64,000 nucleotides of DNA from the NCBI GenBank assembly GCA_963977495.1, contig CAXBOT010000001.1:434001-498000 (forward strand), in the 5' to 3' direction. Positions 53,524 through 62,992 of the stretch are shown piece after piece. The position numbers were made by a program, and so were the translations under genes. A model generated the notes under the pieces. It did not search any database and had not been told where the DNA came from. It saw nothing but the letters and a program-made list of their open reading frames with translations. Each line of letters opens with the position of its first letter. The stretch's first letter is position 1. This DNA comes from UBA1672 sp963977495. GTDB taxonomy: Bacteria; Pseudomonadota; Alphaproteobacteria; Micavibrionales; Micavibrionaceae.

Positions 53524-56133
53524 ATGAATTTTGATAAACTAACGGAAAAAACCAAAAGCCTGTTACAGCAAGCACAAACGCTCGCTGCGCGTTATGGTCA
53601 TCAATCGTTAGAGCCTGAGCACATGCTTAAGGTGATGTTGGATGATGAAGATGGTTTGGCTTCAACCGTTATGAGAGGGGCGGGCGGAAATGTCAGTTTG
53701 CTAAAAGCTTCTATCGAAGGCGCTATATCGAAATTTCCCGTGGTCGAAGGTTCTGGAGCGGGGCAGTTGCGTCTGTCTGGTGATTTGGCGAAAATCTTTG
53801 CGAACGCCGAACAGGTCAGTGAAAAGGCGGGTGATCGCTTTGTGACCACCGAGCGTATATTACAAGCCATGGTCATGGCCAAGCGTTCAGACGTTGCGGG
53901 CTATCTTGGCGATGCAGGCATTAAGGATGAAACGCTTAACAAAGCGATTAACGATGTGCGCAAGGGACGTACAGCCGACACCGCAGGCGCGGAAGATCAG
54001 TTTGATGCCTTACAAAAATATGCGCGGGATTTAACCGCAGATGCCAGAAAAGGCAAGCTCGACCCGATTATCGGACGTGATGAAGAAATTCGCCGCACTG
54101 TTCAGGTGCTCGCGCGCCGTACGAAAAATAACCCTGTTTTGATCGGTGAACCGGGCGTTGGTAAAACCGCCATCATCGAAGGTTTGGCACAACGCATCGT
54201 CAATAGTGACGTTCCCGAAGCGCTACGCGATAAGAAACTTATGTCGCTTGACCTTGGCTCATTACTGGCAGGCGCAAAATATAGAGGTGAATTTGAAGAG
54301 CGTTTAAAAGCGGTGATTGATGAAATCTCAGCCGCCGATGGTCAGGTTATCCTGTTCCTTGATGAATTGCATACTGTGGTTGGTGCAGGTAAATCAGATG
54401 GTGCAATGGATGCGTCAAACATGCTTAAACCTGCTTTGGCGCGCGGTGAATTGCACATGGTTGGCGCGACAACATTGGATGAATACCGCAAACATATTGA
54501 AAAAGATGCCGCCTTGGCGCGTCGTTTCCAGCCTGTCTTTGTATCAGAGCCAACGGTTGAAGATACCATCTCTATTTTGCGTGGTTTAAAGGAAAAATAC
54601 GAACTGCATCATGGTGTACGTATCACCGATGCGGCGATTGTGTCGGCGGCGACGCTTTCCAATCGTTATATTACTGATCGTTTTTTACCGGATAAGGCCA
54701 TCGATTTGGTGGATGAAGCGTCATCACGATTGCGGATGCAAGTGGACAGTAAGCCCGAGGATATCGATGAACTGGATCGGCGCATTGTGCAGCTTAAGAT
54801 CGAGCGCGAAGCCCTGAAAAAAGAAAAGGACAAAGCCTCAAAGCAACGCCTGAAAGATTTGGAAAAGGAATTGGATGGTTTAGAATCACGTTCCGCAGAT
54901 CTAACAGGGCAATGGCAGGCGGAAAAAGAAAAGCTAAATGCGGGGCAACGTCTAACCGAGAGCCTTGATAAGGCGCGCATTGAGTTGGAGAAAGCCGAGC
55001 GCGAAGGCAACTGGGCAAAGGCCAGTGAGCTGAAATATTCGACAATTTCCGATTTGGAAGAAAAGCTCTCTGACGTTGCGGAAACGAACGTGCATAATTT
55101 GATTAACGAAGAAGTGACCCCCGATGATATCGCCTATATCGTCAGTAAATGGACGGGCATACCCGTTGATAAAATGATGGAAGGCGAGCGCGAAAAACTC
55201 CTCCAGATGGAAGATAAGCTCCGCCACCGCGTTGTCGGGCAGGATGAAGCGGTGAAGTCCGTTGCAAATGCCATACGGCGTTCACGCGCAGGTCTGCAAG
55301 ATCAGCGCCGTCCGATTGGCTCCTTCTTATTTCTCGGCCCCACAGGTGTTGGAAAGACAGAATTGACCAAGGCACTGGCGGAGTTCTTGTTTGATGATGA
55401 AAGCGCTATGGTGCGTCTTGATATGTCTGAATATATGGAGAAACACGCCGTATCACGTATGATTGGCGCGCCTCCCGGATATGTTGGTTATGAGGAGGGC
55501 GGGGCCTTGACCGAAAGCGTACGCCGTCGTCCTTATCAGGTTGTATTATTTGACGAGGTTGAAAAAGCGCATCCTGATGTTTTCAATATTTTGTTACAGG
55601 TTCTTGATGACGGGCGACTAACTGACGGGCAGGGACGCACGGTTGATTTCAGCAACACGCTTTTGATTATGACCTCAAATTTGGGCAGTGAATATTTGGT
55701 CAATCAGGCTGAAGGCGATGATGTTGAAGCTGTGCGCGAAGATGTTATGAATGTCGTGCGTAGCGCTTTTCGTCCTGAATTTTTGAACCGTATCGATGAA
55801 ACACTATTGTTCCGCCGCCTTGCGCGTGAGGATATTAAGGGCATTGTTGATATCCAGCTTGGCTATTTACATGAATTGTTGGCAGTACAACATATCAAGT
55901 TGGAGCTTTCAGATCAGGCACGTGTATGGATTGCCGATCAGGGGTATGATCCTGCGTATGGGGCGCGCCCGTTAAAGCGTGTTATCCAGAATCATTTGCA
56001 GAATAAACTGGCGGAGCTTTTGTTATCAGGTGAGGTCGCGGCAGAATCTATGGTGCATGTGGAAGTAAAAGAGGGTAATCTGTCATTTAAAGTATCTTCA
56101 AGCGCACAAAAACCTGAAAAATCTGTGGCTTAA
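53524..56133 (+). CDS. clpB: ATP-dependent chaperone ClpB
   Basis: 869 residues. N-terminal Clp_N repeats (about 1-145), first AAA+ domain with Walker A GEPGVGKT at about 207-214 and Walker B ILFLDELH, a long coiled-coil middle domain (about 405-525), a second AAA+ domain with Walker A GPTGVGKT at about 605-612, and a C-terminal D2-small domain. ClpB resolubilises aggregated proteins with DnaK. It lacks the ClpP-binding IGF loop of ClpA in what I can see. Confidence 0.97.
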   Translation: MNFDKLTEKTKSLLQQAQTLAARYGHQSLEPEHMLKVMLDDEDGLASTVMRGAGGNVSLLKASIEGAISKFPVVEGSGAGQLRLSGDLAKIFANAEQVSEKAGDRFVTTERILQAMVMAKRSDVAGYLGDAGIKDETLNKAINDVRKGRTADTAGAEDQFDALQKYARDLTADARKGKLDPIIGRDEEIRRTVQVLARRTKNNPVLIGEPGVGKTAIIEGLAQRIVNSDVPEALRDKKLMSLDLGSLLAGAKYRGEFEERLKAVIDEISAADGQVILFLDELHTVVGAGKSDGAMDASNMLKPALARGELHMVGATTLDEYRKHIEKDAALARRFQPVFVSEPTVEDTISILRGLKEKYELHHGVRITDAAIVSAATLSNRYITDRFLPDKAIDLVDEASSRLRMQVDSKPEDIDELDRRIVQLKIEREALKKEKDKASKQRLKDLEKELDGLESRSADLTGQWQAEKEKLNAGQRLTESLDKARIELEKAEREGNWAKASELKYSTISDLEEKLSDVAETNVHNLINEEVTPDDIAYIVSKWTGIPVDKMMEGEREKLLQMEDKLRHRVVGQDEAVKSVANAIRRSRAGLQDQRRPIGSFLFLGPTGVGKTELTKALAEFLFDDESAMVRLDMSEYMEKHAVSRMIGAPPGYVGYEEGGALTESVRRRPYQVVLFDEVEKAHPDVFNILLQVLDDGRLTDGQGRTVDFSNTLLIMTSNLGSEYLVNQAEGDDVEAVREDVMNVVRSAFRPEFLNRIDETLLFRRLAREDIKGIVDIQLGYLHELLAVQHIKLELSDQARVWIADQGYDPAYGARPLKRVIQNHLQNKLAELLLSGEVAAESMVHVEVKEGNLSFKVSSSAQKPEKSVA

Positions 56134-56227
56134 GTGAAAAACATTAGTGGCGTCAATTGTCAGGGGGCCGCTGATTATATAAAATATTTCCGTAACTTCT
56201 GGCACTTAAAATCAAGGTATCCATTCA

Positions 56228-56911
56228 ATGCGTATTCGTTCCTCTATTCTCTCGCTTACTGTTTTATCATCAACATTGATTCTGGGAGGATGTGGTTATT
56301 CGATGCAATCGTCCAATCAGGATATTACGTTTCTATCGTCCGACGTGCAGGATGCAAAATGTTTGGTATCCGTTGATAACCGTACATATCATGTGCGTCC
56401 ACCGCAGACTGTTAGTATCAAGAGTTCTGCAAACGACATGAAAGTGAAGTGTACGGCGGAAGGCAGCAAGGACGTTGAACTCGTTATCGCTGCGAAGAAT
56501 GAAAAACGCGCGATATGGGGGGCACCTGCGGGTAAAGCATGGAATTACACCTCAGAATCGTTGAATAATTATCCTGATGTTGTCACGATTGACTTTTCAC
56601 GTGTGGAGGTTGCTCCCGTTGCTTCGTCTGAGCTTTATAATGAAGATATGATGCAACCTGAATTGCAAGATTTGGAAGAGTTTTCATATGTAGAGCCAAA
56701 TCAGAGTGATTCTGAGGCTGTTCTTATGCACAAAAGCGATGAAGCGCCCCATGTTGATTCACAGAATGAGGCACATACGGCGATGGAGCCAAACAAAGGT
56801 GATTTGCAAGCTGTGCTGGAAAATCTACGAGCGACCCCAACAGATGTTTTGAAGGCAGAAGAAACGGAAAGCGCCGATTCAACACCTGTGGAACTATTCC
56901 CTGGGCAATAA
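56228..56911 (+). CDS. Lipoprotein of unknown function
   Basis: 227 residues. The signal ends in a lipobox LGGC, so Cys22 is lipidated; GYSMQSS follows. The middle has a beta-rich stretch with a pair of Cys (AKCLVSVDN and VKCTAEGSK), reminiscent of small envelope lipoproteins, and the C-terminal half is acidic and Ser/Glu-rich. I recognise no named family. It lies between clpB and the MurC-like gene on the same strand. Confidence 0.72.
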   Translation: MRIRSSILSLTVLSSTLILGGCGYSMQSSNQDITFLSSDVQDAKCLVSVDNRTYHVRPPQTVSIKSSANDMKVKCTAEGSKDVELVIAAKNEKRAIWGAPAGKAWNYTSESLNNYPDVVTIDFSRVEVAPVASSELYNEDMMQPELQDLEEFSYVEPNQSDSEAVLMHKSDEAPHVDSQNEAHTAMEPNKGDLQAVLENLRATPTDVLKAEETESADSTPVELFPGQ

Positions 56912-56933
56912 ATAACCTTTATCCGGAATATGT

Positions 56934-58343
56934 ATGATGAACGCCCGTAAAACCTATTTTTTTTGTGGTATCGGCGGCAGCGGCATGATGCCCCTTTCGG
57001 TTTTGTTGAATAAAACAGGCGCGCGCGTTATTGGATCTGATCGATCATACGATCAAGGTAAAACACCGGAAAAATTTCAAAGCTTAAAAGATATTGGCAT
57101 TGAGATTTTCCCGCAAGACGGCTCAGGAATGAACGACGCTGTTGATGTTCTGGTCGTGTCTAGCGCGGTGGAGGAAAGCATCCCTGATGTCCGCGCGGCA
57201 CTTGATCTGAATATTCCGATTATCAAACGCGGCGCGCTTTTGGCGGAGTGTTTTAATACCGCCAAACATAAGATCGCCGTGGCAGGAACCAGCGGGAAAT
57301 CAACAGTTACCGGCATGATTGGCACGATATTGTTCGAACTGGGCGAAGACCCGACCATTGTGAATGGTGGCGAAATACGAAACCTCAAAGCACATGAAGC
57401 CGATCGCTTTTCCAATATCAGAAAAGGGCGCGATGATTTGTTTGTTGCCGAAATGGACGAAAGTGATGGCTCAATCGCGCATTATAATCCGTCAATTGCG
57501 GTTTTGAATAATGTTGCCCTCGATCATAAATCTATGGAAGAGTTAGAGCAGCTTTTTGGTGATTATCTGGTGCGCAGCTCTGATGCCGTTATTGTGAATT
57601 ACGATCAACCCCGCGTCAGGCAACTATGTGAACAAAATGCGGACGGCATATCACGTATGATCAGTTACGCCATTGATAATGAGTCTGCTGCCTTGGTTGC
57701 GCGTTCATTGAAACCGAAACATGACGGCATCGACTTTGATTTGCATATCGGTGACCAACATTATGATGTTCATCTGAATGTGATAGGGCGGCATAATGTT
57801 GAAAATGCACTGGCGGCGCTTGGTGTTTGCGTCGCAATGGGGCTGGACATCGCAAAATCTGTGAAAGCGTTGGCGGCCTTTAACGGCATTCATCGCCGTA
57901 TGGAATATGTCGGCACAAAAAATGATATCACGGTGATGGATGATTTCGCCCATAACCCTGATAAAATATCGGCGAGTTTACAGGCTTTGAAAACATTTGA
58001 CGGGCGCTTGATTGTCATGTTCCAACCCCATGGCTATGGCCCTTTGCGCCTTATGGGGCAGAAAATGGTTTCGGTGTTTGCGGGGGTGCTGGATGAGAAT
58101 GATATTTTGCTGATGCCGGAAGTATATTATGCAGGCGGAACGGTTGATCGCTCCGTTACGGCCAAGCACTTGATTGAAGATTTGAAAAAGGCAGGTGTGC
58201 AGGCACATTGGTTTGAAATGCGCAATCATATCCCTGCATTTATTGATGCCAACGCGGCGCGCGGTGATCGCATTATCATTATGGGGGCGCGTGATGATAC
58301 GCTCCACACCTTTGCGCGTGATATTCTAAATCACTTACCGTAG
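56934..58343 (+). CDS. Mur ligase family protein (MurC/Mpl-like)
   Basis: 469 residues. The N-terminal domain begins FFCGIGGSGMMPLS, the MurC-type UDP-binding start. The P-loop is GTSGKST (about 118-124) rather than the usual GTHGKTT of MurC. The C-terminal ligase domain has DDFAHNPDKISASL. MurC adds L-alanine to UDP-MurNAc; Mpl recycles tripeptide. No other peptidoglycan genes are nearby, so this is likely a second, stand-alone ligase. The acceptor cannot be told. It converges on the aminopeptidase gene with a 13-base overlap. Confidence 0.82.
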   Translation: MMNARKTYFFCGIGGSGMMPLSVLLNKTGARVIGSDRSYDQGKTPEKFQSLKDIGIEIFPQDGSGMNDAVDVLVVSSAVEESIPDVRAALDLNIPIIKRGALLAECFNTAKHKIAVAGTSGKSTVTGMIGTILFELGEDPTIVNGGEIRNLKAHEADRFSNIRKGRDDLFVAEMDESDGSIAHYNPSIAVLNNVALDHKSMEELEQLFGDYLVRSSDAVIVNYDQPRVRQLCEQNADGISRMISYAIDNESAALVARSLKPKHDGIDFDLHIGDQHYDVHLNVIGRHNVENALAALGVCVAMGLDIAKSVKALAAFNGIHRRMEYVGTKNDITVMDDFAHNPDKISASLQALKTFDGRLIVMFQPHGYGPLRLMGQKMVSVFAGVLDENDILLMPEVYYAGGTVDRSVTAKHLIEDLKKAGVQAHWFEMRNHIPAFIDANAARGDRIIIMGARDDTLHTFARDILNHLP

Positions 58344-59761
58344 CGTTTTTCCAAGAATGCAAAAATAGCGCGCATGCCTGTATCCGCGCCACCTTTGGGG
58401 CGACCTGTTCTGCCGTTGACTTCCCACGCAAAGACATCCATGTGAATCCATTCAATGTCCTCAGCAACAAATTCCTGAAGGAATAAAGCCGCCGCCGTTG
58501 CACCCGCTTTGCCGCCGGTGCTGTTGATGTCAGCGATGGTGCTGTTTAATTCCTCACGATAAGGTTTCCACAATGGCAAGTTCCAAACGGCATCTTGTAC
58601 TTCATTCGTGGCAGATTGTTTTTGAATGCCATAAGCCATATCGCCGTCATTGCTGAACAATGCGGGCAGATCATGACCGAGGGCAACGCGCGCCGCGCCT
58701 GTTAATGTTGCAAAATCAATCAAGAGTTCCGGTTTTTCCTCGCATGCATAGGTAATGGCATCGGCAAGAACGAGGCGACCTTCCGCATCGGTGTTGCCGA
58801 CCTCTACGCTGATACCCTTACGGCTGCGTAGGACATCAGAGGGGCGATATGCGTTGCCGTCTATTGAGTTTTCAACGGCGGGAATAAGAACGCGCAAACG
58901 AACGGGCAGGTTCAAGCTGATAATCATATGGGCAAGGCCAAGAACATGCGCCGATCCGCCCATATCTTTTTTCATGGTGATCATGTATTCGGATGGCTTG
59001 AGGTCAAGCCCACCTGTGTCAAAACAAACGCCTTTACCAACAAGGGTGACTTTCGGATGTTTGGCATTTCCCCATGTGAAATCCAGCAAACGCGGGCGGC
59101 GGTCACTGGCTCTACCAACGTCAAAAATCATAGGAAAGTTTTTGGTCAGTAGGGCTTTATCCTTGATCACCTTCAACGAAACATTGTGATGGCTCGTAAA
59201 CATTTTGGCGGCATCTTCCAGTTCGTCAGGGCCCATATCATTGGCGGGCGTATTGACAAGATCACGGATCAAACACACAGATTCAACCAAGGCTTCCACG
59301 CGCTTATGATCAACGTCTTGGGAAAGAAGCAGGGCAGGTACTTTTTTCTTGTCTGTGTCCTTTTTATAAACGTCAAAGCGATACGCAGCCCAGCCCCATC
59401 CGGCGTGTAGACGCTCTAGCTGATCTTTCTTTAATGCACCGATTTCAAATTCAAAACTGATTTTATCCAGCATGTCTTTAGAAAATTCACGAGAAAGTTT
59501 TTTGTATAGGGCGCTTCCTTCGGTGTAGTGCACGTCTTTTGTGACGCCTGCAAGGACGCTTTGTGCGTTGCCATTTTGATCACGCACAACAATGACTTGT
59601 TTGCTTTTCCCGACAAACCCGCGCTCCAGACACAAGGCCTGCGTATGTTTATCCAGCTTTTTGGATAATGCCTCGAACCCGTCTTGATTCGTGAACACAA
59701 TGCTTAAATGCTGTTTGCGTTTATCGGAAATAAAAGGCTTAAAGAATGTTATTTTGCTCAT
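58331..59761 (-). CDS. Leucyl aminopeptidase (M17 family)
   Basis: 476 residues. Metal and catalytic blocks of M17 peptidases are visible: GKGVCFDTGGLDLKPS, MKKDMGGSA and NTDAEGRLVLADA. It cleaves N-terminal residues from peptides. It has a typical N-terminal domain and stands alone, divergent from the CAU tRNA by 120 bases. Confidence 0.93.
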   Translation of the reverse strand: MSKITFFKPFISDKRKQHLSIVFTNQDGFEALSKKLDKHTQALCLERGFVGKSKQVIVVRDQNGNAQSVLAGVTKDVHYTEGSALYKKLSREFSKDMLDKISFEFEIGALKKDQLERLHAGWGWAAYRFDVYKKDTDKKKVPALLLSQDVDHKRVEALVESVCLIRDLVNTPANDMGPDELEDAAKMFTSHHNVSLKVIKDKALLTKNFPMIFDVGRASDRRPRLLDFTWGNAKHPKVTLVGKGVCFDTGGLDLKPSEYMITMKKDMGGSAHVLGLAHMIISLNLPVRLRVLIPAVENSIDGNAYRPSDVLRSRKGISVEVGNTDAEGRLVLADAITYACEEKPELLIDFATLTGAARVALGHDLPALFSNDGDMAYGIQKQSATNEVQDAVWNLPLWKPYREELNSTIADINSTGGKAGATAAALFLQEFVAEDIEWIHMDVFAWEVNGRTGRPKGGADTGMRAIFAFLEKRYGK

Positions 59762-59881
59762 GTCGCTATCTTTGTTATTTTATGCTGTCCCCATTTCGTA
59801 TAGCAAAAACCAAGGGGGCATACTATAAAAGATGTTGCTTTTACAAAGGATATACGCCATAAATTTCCAAGAATTTCAAAA

Positions 59882-59958
59882 GGGCCAGTAGCTCAGTTGG
59901 TTAGAGCAGTCCGCTCATAACGGATTGGTCGCTGGTTCAAATCCGGCCTGGCCCACCA
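59882..59958 (+). tRNA. tRNA with CAU anticodon, probably tRNA-Ile2 (lysidine-modified)
   Basis: 77 bases forming a full cloverleaf with encoded CCA (59956-59958). The acceptor arms GGGCCAG and CTGGCCC pair fully; D arm GCTC/GAGC; anticodon stem with loop CTCATAA and anticodon CAT at 59916-59918; T arm GCTGG/CCGGC. CAU is read by Met or, when modified to lysidine, by Ile (AUA). The acceptor pairs C4-G69 and C5-G68 match those E. coli TilS uses to recognise tRNA-Ile2 and differ from E. coli elongator Met, so I prefer Ile2. The initiator is excluded because position 1 pairs with 72. Confidence 0.85.
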
Positions 59959-60144
59959 TTTCATATTTACCCATGTGTAAATCCTCTAAAATTTTGTTTT
60001 CCGTCATGATCTGTAGAAATATAGGCGCCGCTGGCCTCGGCGATTATGCACTCGTTACGCATCACTTGCGCATCGTTTATTAAGTGGACATAAATAATGA
60101 CCACCGATAATCTGCTTAGCATAACAACAGGCTGGCAATTCGAT

Positions 60145-61275
60145 ATGCGCTTAAAATCATCCTCTTATAAACGATCATTGCACTTTATGCTTCTTTTCAC
60201 GCTGTGCTTCGTACTTCCTTTCGACGGATACGCGCAGTCATTGCCGTATTTGGTCAAAGGCAAGGCTGACAAAGCTGTGGAGCAGTTACGCGATTCTCTT
60301 GAAGAAGAGCGCGATGTTAAGAGCATTATTCCCAAAATGAAACGTGTGGAAATATTAGGAAAGTCAGGGAAGCTAAAAGAAGCCAATGCTCTGTTAGATG
60401 AGATATTACAGGACTTCGAAGGACTGGAACAACGGGACAAAGAAGACCGTAAGCAGAGTCTTTTTATCAATGATAAAGTGGTGAATATTAAAGGCTATGA
60501 CGATGATGCTATGGAAGCGTTTATTAGTCGGGACGGGCGCTATTTATTTTTCAACAGTTTGAAAACGAAAAACAGAAGCAAGGACATTTTTTATGCAGAG
60601 CGGATTGATGACTATAATTTCCGCTTCAAAGGACAAGTAAAACCAATCAATACAGCCGCCGTTGAGGGCGTTCCGACTATGGATGAAAACGGCAACTTTT
60701 TCTATGTTTCAACGCACGCTTATAAACCCAAACATCTGGTGACGATGTTTAAAGGGACGTTTAATGACGGCATGGTTACAAACATAACGCCGCTTCGGGC
60801 AATATCCTTAAATAAAGGCGGCTGGTTGAATATGGATAGTGAGATTAGCGCAGACGGCAACACGCTTTATTCCACGCAGTCTTTTTTTAGTAGAGGGGCG
60901 GATGCTCCGTCTGTTTCTTATTTCTTTTATGCGAAGAAAAAGGGAGATATCTTCGAGCCTCAAGCTGATTCAGCGGAGATTTTCAAAAACATCAATCAAG
61001 ATAAAATTGTCTATGGTACGAGTATTTCAAAAGACGAGTTGGAACTGCTCTATACGCGGCTTTTGATCGATGAAAAAAGAATTGAATCTATGCGGGCAAC
61101 GCGTACAAACAAAAATGCCCCATTCGAAAAACCGGAACACATAAAGGCGATTACAGGCTTTTCAGAGGCGCCTGCTTTTGGTCACAACGAAGACCTCATT
61201 TATTATCATAAGCAATCAACCTCAGACGGTAAATTCAGAATACACGCACTACATAGAAATAAAGATATTCAATAA
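60145..61275 (+). CDS. Exported beta-propeller-like (PD40/WD40-like) protein
   Basis: 376 residues from the ATG at 60145, which starts a signal peptide (cleavage likely after GYAQ); an ATG at 60097 would put 16 polar residues before it. After a helical stretch (about 40-110), blocks such as ISRDGRYLFFNS, MDENGNFFYVST and ISADGNTLYSTQ recur, typical of PD40/TolB-like propeller blades. It has no OmpA domain. It lies between the tRNA and the RimB-RimK gene. Function unknown. Confidence 0.72.
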   Translation: MRLKSSSYKRSLHFMLLFTLCFVLPFDGYAQSLPYLVKGKADKAVEQLRDSLEEERDVKSIIPKMKRVEILGKSGKLKEANALLDEILQDFEGLEQRDKEDRKQSLFINDKVVNIKGYDDDAMEAFISRDGRYLFFNSLKTKNRSKDIFYAERIDDYNFRFKGQVKPINTAAVEGVPTMDENGNFFYVSTHAYKPKHLVTMFKGTFNDGMVTNITPLRAISLNKGGWLNMDSEISADGNTLYSTQSFFSRGADAPSVSYFFYAKKKGDIFEPQADSAEIFKNINQDKIVYGTSISKDELELLYTRLLIDEKRIESMRATRTNKNAPFEKPEHIKAITGFSEAPAFGHNEDLIYYHKQSTSDGKFRIHALHRNKDIQ

Positions 61276-61423
61276 TGTTAGTACAAGCAGCTTTTTAGCG
61301 TGCATCCCCCTCATCAATGTTTTTGTATTTCATGTTCATTATCCCGCGAAATACACGATGAAATTGTTGATATAAATCGGAATAAGGGATATTGACGTTA
61401 TAACCAGATAGGGGAGGTATATT

Positions 61424-62803
61424 ATGAAAAAAGTTGTTATAGGAAAAGAAGAGTGGTGCGCATTACCGGAGCTTGGGCTTCCTGTCGTAAAGTCGCGCAT
61501 TGATTCAGGCGCTAAAACGTCATCTTTGCACGCTTTTAACATTCATACATTCGAAGAAAAGGGCAAGCGTTATGCCCATTTCGATATACACCCCGTTCAG
61601 GATAACCGAAAAATAATTCAAAGCTGCCGTGGTTTGGTGGTTGATCAGCGCGCTGTGAAAAGCTCCAGCGGCGATAAGGAAAGACGTCTGGTTATCAGAA
61701 CCCCGCTGACGCTTGGTGATGAAACATGGGATATCGAAGTCACATTGACCAACCGCGATGCAATGGGCTATCGGATGTTGATCGGGCGCGAAGCTATGGT
61801 TGGGCGGACGTTGATTGACCCTGATGCTTCTTTTTGTTTGGGGCATATTGCGGAAAAAGACGTCATTAAACATTACAAAACTGTAATCAATAAGAAAAAC
61901 GGTTTGAAAATTTTATTATTGGCGAGCAACCCTGACCTGTATTCTAACAAAAGATTGGTTGAGGCAGGTGAAGAACGCGGCCATGAAATGCGCTTTGTGA
62001 ATATCAGCCAGTGTTATATGAATATCAGTTCTAAAAACCCTGAAATCCATTATCGCGGCGGCGAGCTGTTGGATGATGTTGATGCGGTTATTCCTAGAAT
62101 TAAGCCCTCTATGACATTTTACGGTTGTGCGATTACGCGGCAATTTGCGTCTATTGGCGCATATTGTTTGAACGATTCAATTCCGATTGCACAATCGAGA
62201 GATAAGCTAAGATCTTTGCAGGAATTATCGGTGAAGCGCATCCCAATGCCGACAACAGGATTCGCAAACTCACCTGTTGATACAAAAGAAATTATCAGCA
62301 TGGTGAATGGTGCGCCGTTGGTTGTGAAATTGCTTGAGGGAACGCAGGGGCGCGGCGTTGTTCTGGCCGAAACCAACAAGGCGGCAGAAAGTGTTATTAA
62401 TGCTTTTAAAAGTCTGAATGCCAATATCCTTGTTCAAGAGTTTATCAAGGAAGCGCAAGGCGAAGATATCAGATGTTTTGTTGTTGACGGTAAGGTTGTT
62501 GGCTCTATCCAACGCAAGGCGGCAGCGGGGGAGTTCCGCGCTAATTTGCATTTAGGTGGAACAGCCAGTGTGGTACGCATTACAGCGACGGAACGTAAAA
62601 TTGCGATCAATGCTGCGAAAGCCATGGGGTTGGTCGTTGCGGGCGTAGATATTATTCGATCAAAAGACGGCCCTAAAGTTCTGGAAATCAATTCTTCTCC
62701 CGGTTTGGAGGGGATTGAAGAAATAACAGGACGCGATATTGCCGGTTTGATGATTGAATGCATCGAAAAGCAAATTCAGAAGCAAAAGAAAAAACATAAA
62801 TAA
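61424..62803 (+). CDS. RimB-RimK fusion: ATP-dependent zinc protease domain and S6 glutamate ligase
   Basis: 459 residues. Residues 1-145 resemble RimB, the ATP-dependent zinc protease family, with KSRIDSGAKTSSLHA and GYRMLIGREAM. Residues about 160-450 are an ATP-grasp ligase like RimK with LLEGTQGRGVVLA, GEDIRCFVVDGKVV and VLEINSSPGLEG. RimK adds glutamates to the C-terminus of ribosomal protein S6; RimB is the linked protease-like regulator in some bacteria. Fusion into one chain is notable. It is followed by rpsD 189 bases later. Confidence 0.88.
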   Translation: MKKVVIGKEEWCALPELGLPVVKSRIDSGAKTSSLHAFNIHTFEEKGKRYAHFDIHPVQDNRKIIQSCRGLVVDQRAVKSSSGDKERRLVIRTPLTLGDETWDIEVTLTNRDAMGYRMLIGREAMVGRTLIDPDASFCLGHIAEKDVIKHYKTVINKKNGLKILLLASNPDLYSNKRLVEAGEERGHEMRFVNISQCYMNISSKNPEIHYRGGELLDDVDAVIPRIKPSMTFYGCAITRQFASIGAYCLNDSIPIAQSRDKLRSLQELSVKRIPMPTTGFANSPVDTKEIISMVNGAPLVVKLLEGTQGRGVVLAETNKAAESVINAFKSLNANILVQEFIKEAQGEDIRCFVVDGKVVGSIQRKAAAGEFRANLHLGGTASVVRITATERKIAINAAKAMGLVVAGVDIIRSKDGPKVLEINSSPGLEGIEEITGRDIAGLMIECIEKQIQKQKKKHK

Positions 62804-62847
62804 TATGCTTTAGGCCTTTTAAAACGGCGCACTTTGGCAAATTTTGT

Positions 62848-62874
62848 TTGACTTTTACCTCAAAGCTTTATAAA
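62848..62874 (+). promoter_or_regulatory. Possible sigma-70-type promoter for rpsD
   Basis: TTGACT at 62848-62853 and TATAAA at 62869-62874 are separated by 15 bases, a short but possible spacing. It lies about 120 bases before the rpsD start, in a gene-free stretch. A call from sequence likeness only. Confidence 0.35.
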
Positions 62875-62896
62875 ACTCAGCCATTCTCGGGAAAGA

Positions 62897-62913
62897 GAGA
62901 GCGCGGTGCTCTC
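62897..62913 (+). promoter_or_regulatory. Hairpin in the rpsD 5-prime leader
   Basis: GAGAGC (62897-62902) and GCTCTC (62908-62913) can form six pairs with a five-base loop. It is in the 120-base leader of rpsD downstream of the possible promoter. S4 autoregulates its own translation in several bacteria through leader structures; this hairpin alone is not diagnostic. Confidence 0.3.
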
Positions 62914-62992
62914 CGTTGAACCTTAAAAATAAGGATTTCAAACCTGTCAGTGGTCTACCGAGACAACATGAAGAAAAAAAAGGAAGTAACCC

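Noticed and set aside
59959..60144. Attachment site or integrase remnant after the tRNA
   Set aside because: No repeat of the tRNA end and no integrase-like frame is visible in the 186 bases or in the next gene.
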